A stretch of DNA of 16,498 nt from Actinomycetes bacterium. GTDB lineage: Bacteria > Actinomycetota > Acidimicrobiia > Acidimicrobiales > Palsa-688. The notes below the pieces were generated by a model, which saw only the letters and a program-made list of their open reading frames with translations, had not been told where the DNA came from and made no database searches. Where the stretch lies: positions 1-16,498 of the forward strand of contig JAKARG010000016.1 of the NCBI GenBank assembly GCA_021819345.1, written 5' to 3'. The first letter of the stretch is position 1. Each line of letters opens with the position of its first letter. A program made the translations under genes and the position numbers. Of the stretch, positions 12,831-16,498 are shown in pieces.

Positions 12831-14357
12831 ATGTCGTCAGCATTGCCGGCGTCAGGGTCGCCGGCGTCAGGGTCGCCAGCGTCAGCACTGCCGTCTGGGT
12901 CGCCGGAGCGGTCGGCACCGAGGGCGCGACCACCCCGGCGCTCCCTGGCGGCCGCCGGCCTCGCAGCTCTCGGCGGGGCCCTCGTCGGCGGGAGCCTCGT
13001 CGCGGCACCCCCCGATGGCGGCATCCCCCGGCCAGCCGGTGCCGACCGGCCGACCGCTGCGGCCCTGCTCGCCGCCGCGGCAACCGGAGGGGCTCCGGGC
13101 GAGCTCGCCCTCGTGAGCCGTGGGCATCTGGTGGTTATCCCGCCAGGAGGCACTGCTCGGCGGGTGGTGCCCAGCGTCGGCGCAGGCCAACCCGACGAGC
13201 TCTCCTGGTCGGAGGACGGCAGGTGGCTCGCCTTCCTCCGGGCTCCGGCCGCAGAACAGGGCTCCGCTTCCACCGAGGGGTCGCTCTGGGTCGTCGCCGC
13301 CGGTAGCGCCCACCCCCGTGAGGTGCTCCCGCAGGTCTCCCAGTTCGCCTGGGACCCACGCACCGACGTCCTCGCCGCAGCCGTCCCGACCACCTCCCCC
13401 GACGATCCCGACCCGGTGGCGTTGGTTCCCATACGCCCGAGCGGTGCCCCACTGACCGCCTCGTTCCCCTCGGGCCTCGCCGGCGCCCACGTGACGGGCA
13501 TCGCCTGGTCTCCCGCCGGCACGACCCTGGCGGTGAGCGCGGACTTCTACCGGGACGACCGGGGCGAGATCGCCCTCCTCGCCGGAGCCGGCGGCGGGGC
13601 TCCCGTCCACGCCGTCGTGGTGCGCTCGGCGAGCAACGACGGTGAGGACCTCGTCGGCTGGTGGCCCTCGGGACGTGGACTGCTCTACTGGGCCGACCCG
13701 TACTTCTCCGCCTCGCTCGCCGCCGACGGCACACCCCTGGTCGCCTACGACCTCTCGACCCGCCGGGCGAGCACGCTTGCGACCATGCTCGACTACCCCG
13801 ACTGGCTGGCCTGGTCCCCCGACGGTGGCTCGCTGGCGATCGTGGCCGGGGTCGGACGAACCGTCTGGGACGGTGACAAGCACCTCGTGGTCTGCCAGGT
13901 GCCACAAGGCACCTGTCACCCCGAGCCTCAGCCGGGGCGGCGAACGAGCATCGACCCCGCTTGGACCGCCGGCGGTGAGCTGCTCTGGGCGCAAGCCGCC
14001 GGCACTCCCGCAGAGACGATGGGAGCGCCGCCAGGTGTGGACACCGCGGGGGAGCCGCCCTTCGGCTGGGCAGCAGTCCAGGCCTGGGCCTCCGCGGGGA
14101 ACCTGGAGGCGACCCACGCCCCCTCCGGAGAGCCGGCACCAGGGGCTGCCCTCGTCGGCGGGGCCGGCGGCGAGGAGCCGACACCTGCCGGCGCCGCCTT
14201 GCTCCTCGTCCGCCACGGCGAGCTGTGGCTACTGCCCCCCGGGTCCCGAGCACCGAGGCGCCTGAGCGGACCTCTCGGGCCATACGGGCCGGCCGAGCCC
14301 GGCTACTACGGCTACGTGCCCTGGTACCAGACCTTCGCCTGGCACGCTGCCCCCTGA
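12831..14357 (+). CDS. Membrane-tethered or secreted TolB/PD40-like beta-propeller protein
   Basis: A 508-residue protein with WD40-like/PD40 blades: ELSWSEDGRWLAFLR (123-137), then GIAWSPAGTTLAVSA, and WLAWSPDGGSLAIVA in mid-protein. Two late segments, ELALVSRGHLVVIPPGG near residue 91 and LLLVRHGELWLLPPGS near the C-terminus, have the look of lipoprotein/LpqB-like or TolB propellers. The N-terminus is unusual: a 30-residue Ser/Ala/Pro-rich repeat, then RARPPRRSL and a hydrophobic stretch (about 39-60), suggesting a signal anchor or signal peptide. The twin Arg is only loosely Tat-like. No catalytic residues are recognised. It probably acts outside the membrane as a binding or scaffold protein. 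The start is secured by a strong GGAGGG ribosome site. It converges on the P450 gene with a 68-base gap. Confidence 0.8.
   Translation: MSSALPASGSPASGSPASALPSGSPERSAPRARPPRRSLAAAGLAALGGALVGGSLVAAPPDGGIPRPAGADRPTAAALLAAAATGGAPGELALVSRGHLVVIPPGGTARRVVPSVGAGQPDELSWSEDGRWLAFLRAPAAEQGSASTEGSLWVVAAGSAHPREVLPQVSQFAWDPRTDVLAAAVPTTSPDDPDPVALVPIRPSGAPLTASFPSGLAGAHVTGIAWSPAGTTLAVSADFYRDDRGEIALLAGAGGGAPVHAVVVRSASNDGEDLVGWWPSGRGLLYWADPYFSASLAADGTPLVAYDLSTRRASTLATMLDYPDWLAWSPDGGSLAIVAGVGRTVWDGDKHLVVCQVPQGTCHPEPQPGRRTSIDPAWTAGGELLWAQAAGTPAETMGAPPGVDTAGEPPFGWAAVQAWASAGNLEATHAPSGEPAPGAALVGGAGGEEPTPAGAALLLVRHGELWLLPPGSRAPRRLSGPLGPYGPAEPGYYGYVPWYQTFAWHAAP
12846..12902 (+). repeat. 15-bp coding tandem repeat at the start of the PD40 protein
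   Basis: CCGGCGTCAGGGTCG occurs twice exactly (12846-12860, 12861-12875), then a diverged unit CCAGCGTCAGCACTG (12876-12890) and a 12-base partial unit. It codes PASGS-PASGS-PASAL-PSGS, a cytoplasmic, disordered leader ahead of the membrane segment. Confidence 0.8.
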
Positions 14358-14425
14358 GCGCCTCGACGTCGAGAGACCGTCACCCCCGGCCGCTCGCTCC
14401 AAGCGGCCAGCAGAGCGTCCGGTCG
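14358..14425. other. Convergent gap with palindrome CTCGACGTCGAG
   Basis: Between the convergent PD40 and P450 genes. It contains a perfect 12-base palindrome at 14362-14373, five bases past the stop codon, and the hairpin at 14388-14408. No gene. Confidence 0.45.
14388..14408. terminator. Candidate bidirectional terminator hairpin
   Basis: GGCCGCT and its complement AGCGGCC form a perfect 7-bp stem around a 7-base loop (CGCTCCA), between two convergent genes. No T-tract on either side. A second smaller hairpin, CCGGTC-GCTA-GACCGG (14419-14434), spans the P450 stop codon. Confidence 0.4.
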
Positions 14426-15661
14426 CTAGACCGGCACCCGGATCGGCAGGACCCGGGGACCCCGGATCTGGCCCGCCGACCAGGTGACCGCAGCGGGATC
14501 GGCGAGCTCGAAGTCGGGCCAGCGGGCGAGCCACTCCTCGAGGGCCACCCGCAGCTCCATGCGAGCGAGGTTGCTCCCGAGGCAGCGGTGGATGCCGAGG
14601 CCGAAGGAGGCATGACGGTTGACCTGCCGGTCGAGCACCACCCGATCGGCGTCGGCAAAGACCTCGGGATCGCGGTTGGCCGCCGGGAACGGGAGCAGCA
14701 GCCAGTCCCCCTCGCGGAGCTGGCGCCCGCCGAGCTCGACGTCCTCGGACACGAGACGGGCCATGGTCACCGGCGCGTACGCCCTGAGCAGCTCCTCGAC
14801 GGCGGTGCCCATGAGCCCGGGCTCGGATCCGAGGCGGCGCCGGTCCTCGGGGTGGCTGGCGAGGTGCCAGAGCGAGGAGCCGATGGCCGACCAGGTGGTG
14901 TCGATGCCGGCGATGAGCAACAGCACCATCGTGCCGCGCACATGGTCGGGGTGCAGCCGCTGGCCGTCGAGCTCGGCTTCGAGCAGAAAGCTCGTGAGGT
15001 CGTCGCGGGGCTCCGCCAGGTGCTCGGCGATCCGTGCGTCCATGTACTTGTCCATCACCGCTTCGTCTGCTCGGGCCTGGCGCTCCTCGGGAGAGTCGTC
15101 CACGTCCTCGAGCACCCCGCTGATGAAGGAGCGGAAGACCTCGGCGTCCTCCTCGGGGAACCCGAGCATCCTCACGATGACCCGCAGCGGGATGTGACGG
15201 GCGAAGTCGAGCGAGGCGTCGACGACGCCGCCCCCCTCACCGCCGGCAGCCGGGGCAGATGCGTCCAGCAGCTCCCGGCAAAGGCTTCGCGTGTAGTCCT
15301 CCAGTGCTGCGACCGCCCGCGGCGAGAAGGCCGGCAGCAACATCCTCCGGGCGAGGGCGTGGAAGGGGGGGTCGGAGGTGATCGGCGGGGCGAGCCCGAT
15401 GGGCGCCGGCAGGTCGCGCGGCCCGGGTCGTATCTCGCTCATCACGACGCTTCGCGACGAGAAGTGCTCGGTGTCGTAGGCGACTGCGGCGACGTCGGCG
15501 TGGCGGACCGGGAGCCAGGCGCCACCGTAGCGATCGGTGTGCGCGACCGGGCAGCGCTGCCTCAGGTCCTCCCAGATCGAGTAGGGGTCGGCCACCCAGG
15601 CCGGGTCGGTGTGGTCGAAGTCGCTGGCGAAGTCCACAACCGCTGCACGCTTGGCGCTCAT
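14426..15661 (-). CDS. Cytochrome P450
   Basis: A 411-residue soluble bacterial P450 (heme-thiolate monooxygenase using electrons from a ferredoxin). Hallmarks are the I-helix oxygen-activation motif AGIDTTWS (251-258), the K-helix ExxR at EELLR (Glu290, Arg293), and the heme loop FGLGIHRCLG with axial Cys360. The C-helix region SDPPFHALARRMLLPAFSPRAV (96-117) is also typical. Length and motifs are complete, so it is likely active. Family number and substrate cannot be assigned. No ferredoxin or reductase gene is adjacent, so electrons must come from elsewhere in the genome. ATG 15661 is preceded by AAGGGGG at suitable spacing. The minus-strand upstream gap carries a duplicated 17-base element that may be an operator. 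Confidence 0.95.
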   Translation of the reverse strand: MSAKRAAVVDFASDFDHTDPAWVADPYSIWEDLRQRCPVAHTDRYGGAWLPVRHADVAAVAYDTEHFSSRSVVMSEIRPGPRDLPAPIGLAPPITSDPPFHALARRMLLPAFSPRAVAALEDYTRSLCRELLDASAPAAGGEGGGVVDASLDFARHIPLRVIVRMLGFPEEDAEVFRSFISGVLEDVDDSPEERQARADEAVMDKYMDARIAEHLAEPRDDLTSFLLEAELDGQRLHPDHVRGTMVLLLIAGIDTTWSAIGSSLWHLASHPEDRRRLGSEPGLMGTAVEELLRAYAPVTMARLVSEDVELGGRQLREGDWLLLPFPAANRDPEVFADADRVVLDRQVNRHASFGLGIHRCLGSNLARMELRVALEEWLARWPDFELADPAAVTWSAGQIRGPRVLPIRVPV

Positions 15662-15775
15662 TGCACCCCCTTCGGGTTTCCACTGTTCATCTTGCCAGCC
15701 CGCCGGCTGCCCGGGCGTACAGCGAGCCCGGGCGTACAGAGAGACTGCCGCCTGGCTGCCGGGGCGTGCCTCGGG
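15662..15775 (-). promoter_or_regulatory. Gap upstream of the P450 gene, downstream of YqgE
   Basis: 114 bases with the 17-base direct repeat (15709-15742) and a small hairpin CAGCC/GGCTG (15696-15709). No clear -10 box was found on the minus strand. The P450 could be transcribed from its own promoter here or by read-through from yqgE. Confidence 0.4.
15709..15742. repeat. Two 17-bp direct repeats, each with palindrome GCCCGGGC
   Basis: GCCCGGGCGTACAGCGA (15709-15725) and GCCCGGGCGTACAGAGA (15726-15742) differ at one base. Because GCCCGGGC is self-complementary, the two copies can also pair as an 8-bp stem with a 9-base loop (15709-15733), 43 bases past the yqgE stop. It could be an operator pair for the P450 gene or a yqgE terminator hairpin without a T-tract. 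Confidence 0.6.
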
Positions 15776-16351
15776 TCAGTTGAGCGAGGGGTCCGGGGGG
15801 TAGCGCGCGACCAGGGCCAGCTCCCCTCCCTGGCGGAGCAGGACCCGGCTCCACAGCTCGGAGGGCTCCGGGGTGAAGGCATCCTCCGGGACCGAGTCGA
15901 TGACCCACCAGCCCCCCGCGAGGAGCTCGGACTCGAGCTGCCCGCCGGACCAGCCGGCGTAGCCGACGAAGATGCGGAGCTCTCCGACGGTGTCGTCCAG
16001 GCGGTCCGCGTCGGTGTCGAGGTCGAGCGTGCCGAGATCCCCGACCACCGCCTGCCAGACGTCGTCGCCGGCCATCGCCTGCAGGGCCGCTGGCGCCGGC
16101 ACCCGCGCCAGGCAGATCGCGGAGTCACGGCCCACCGGACCCCCGAGGAACATCCATGGGGGCTGCACGGCCCGGCCGGCCCACTGCGGCAGCACCGCAG
16201 CCACCTCGGTGTCGCTCGGCCGGTTGACCACCACCCCGAGAGCGCCCTGCTCACCGTGGGCGAGCAGGAGCACCACCGTCCGGTCGAAGTTGGGGTCGAC
16301 CAGGCGGGGGTTGGCCACCAAGAGCTTGCCCACGAGGTTGGTTTCCGACAT
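15776..16351 (-). CDS. yqgE: YqgE/AlgH family protein (DUF179)
   Basis: A 191-residue conserved protein. The family pattern is clear: LVGKLLVANPRLVDPNFDRT (6-25), VVLLLAHGEQGALGVVVNRP (26-45), MFLGGPVGRDS, and ELRIFVGYAGWSGGQLESEL. Structures of relatives show a single alpha/beta domain. The function is not established, and AlgH has been linked to alginate regulation in Pseudomonas only genetically. The frame is open upstream to 16468, but ATG 16351 begins exactly where the family begins. It has no good ribosome site. A TACTGT box (16369 to 16364 on the minus strand) lies 12 bases before the ATG, so its mRNA may have a leader of only a few bases. No signal peptide, so probably cytoplasmic. 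The downstream neighbour on the same strand is the P450 gene. Confidence 0.95.
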   Translation of the reverse strand: MSETNLVGKLLVANPRLVDPNFDRTVVLLLAHGEQGALGVVVNRPSDTEVAAVLPQWAGRAVQPPWMFLGGPVGRDSAICLARVPAPAALQAMAGDDVWQAVVGDLGTLDLDTDADRLDDTVGELRIFVGYAGWSGGQLESELLAGGWWVIDSVPEDAFTPEPSELWSRVLLRQGGELALVARYPPDPSLN

Positions 16352-16454
16352 CGTCGCAGGTCCACAGTACCGGGAGCGAGCGCGAGCGACGGGCCCCGGC
16401 AGCCGGCAACCGGGCCGGGCACGCCCGGCGCTGCGAGCGCGTAGCTTGCGAGCC
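16352..16454. promoter_or_regulatory. Divergent promoter region of yqgE and a dehydrogenase gene
   Basis: 103 bases between divergent starts. Minus strand: TACTGT (16364-16369) as -10 for yqgE. Plus strand: TAGCTT (16442-16447), seven bases before ATG 16455, the spacing expected for a leaderless transcript. A dyad GCCGGGC-AC-GCCCGGC (16414-16429) covers the place where the plus-strand -35 would be. Confidence 0.45.
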
Positions 16455-16498
16455 ATGCGCGCCGTCACCGTCGTACCCTTGAAGGCAGGTTCGGAGAT
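16455..16498 (+). CDS. N-terminus of a probable zinc-dependent (glucose/alcohol) dehydrogenase, partial
   Basis: Fourteen full codons from ATG 16455 to the window edge read MRAVTVVPLKAGSE. This start closely resembles actinobacterial MDR-family dehydrogenases annotated as glucose 1-dehydrogenase or zinc-binding alcohol dehydrogenase (MRAVTVVP-x-KAGS). Catalytic and cofactor motifs lie outside the window, so the assignment rests only on this N-terminal pattern. No ribosome site precedes it. The TAGCTT box seven bases upstream suggests a leaderless mRNA. Confidence 0.5.
   Translation, partial: MRAVTVVPLKAGSE

Noticed and set aside
12831..13010. Tat signal peptide on the PD40-like protein
   Set aside because: The twin Arg (PPRRSLAAAG) lacks the following Phe-Leu-Lys type consensus, and the segment sits 36 residues in after a repeat region. 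A Sec-type anchor is equally likely, so no Tat claim is made.

Overview
The window is very GC-rich and gene-dense. Codon third positions are almost all G or C, GTG starts are common, and the promoters that can be guessed carry TANNNT -10 boxes without clear -35 boxes. The gene content (TypA, a DinB-like TIGR03086 protein, an actinobacterial type of L,D-transpeptidase, DUF4032, a cytochrome P450, YqgE, and the ATP-grasp / alpha-E / transglutaminase trio) points to the chromosome of an actinomycete, perhaps an Acidimicrobiia-like lineage. That class-level placement is inference. I see no rRNA, tRNA, CRISPR array, transposase, integrase or phage gene.

Layout. On the left, a kinase-like DUF4032 protein (minus strand, running off the window edge) is divergent from a small TIGR03086 metal-binding protein. 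The 227-base gap between them holds three degenerate 17-base tandem repeats. Next comes the ribosome-associated GTPase TypA/BipA, then a spacer with two families of short tandem repeats. A co-directional block (about 4.1-11.1 kb) looks envelope-related: a membrane-anchored L,D-transpeptidase with an Ig-like domain, a multispanning GT-C glycosyltransferase, and a tightly overlapping three-gene cassette of circularly permuted ATP-grasp, alpha-E and transglutaminase-like protease. The overlaps are 7 and 4 bases, so the trio is almost certainly one translationally coupled unit.

To the right, two secreted or membrane-tethered beta-propeller proteins (PQQ-like and TolB/PD40-like) are transcribed divergently from a 117-base gap. 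Then follow a class I bacterial P450 and YqgE/AlgH, both on the minus strand, and the first 14 codons of a probable zinc-dependent alcohol/glucose dehydrogenase leaving the right edge on the plus strand.

The best candidate for little-understood biology is the ATP-grasp / alpha-E / transglutaminase cassette. It is a conserved actinobacterial trio predicted from comparative genomics to make or ligate a peptide-like product, but to my knowledge its substrate is not established. Here the ATP-grasp protein ends in an unusual extension with ten consecutive glutamines just upstream of its partner genes. Other points of interest are the intact kinase-like catalytic triad in the DUF4032 protein, several short direct-repeat arrays in intergenic gaps, and a probable leaderless promoter with an overlapping dyad at the right edge. 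Terminator candidates are GC-rich hairpins that lack T-tracts.
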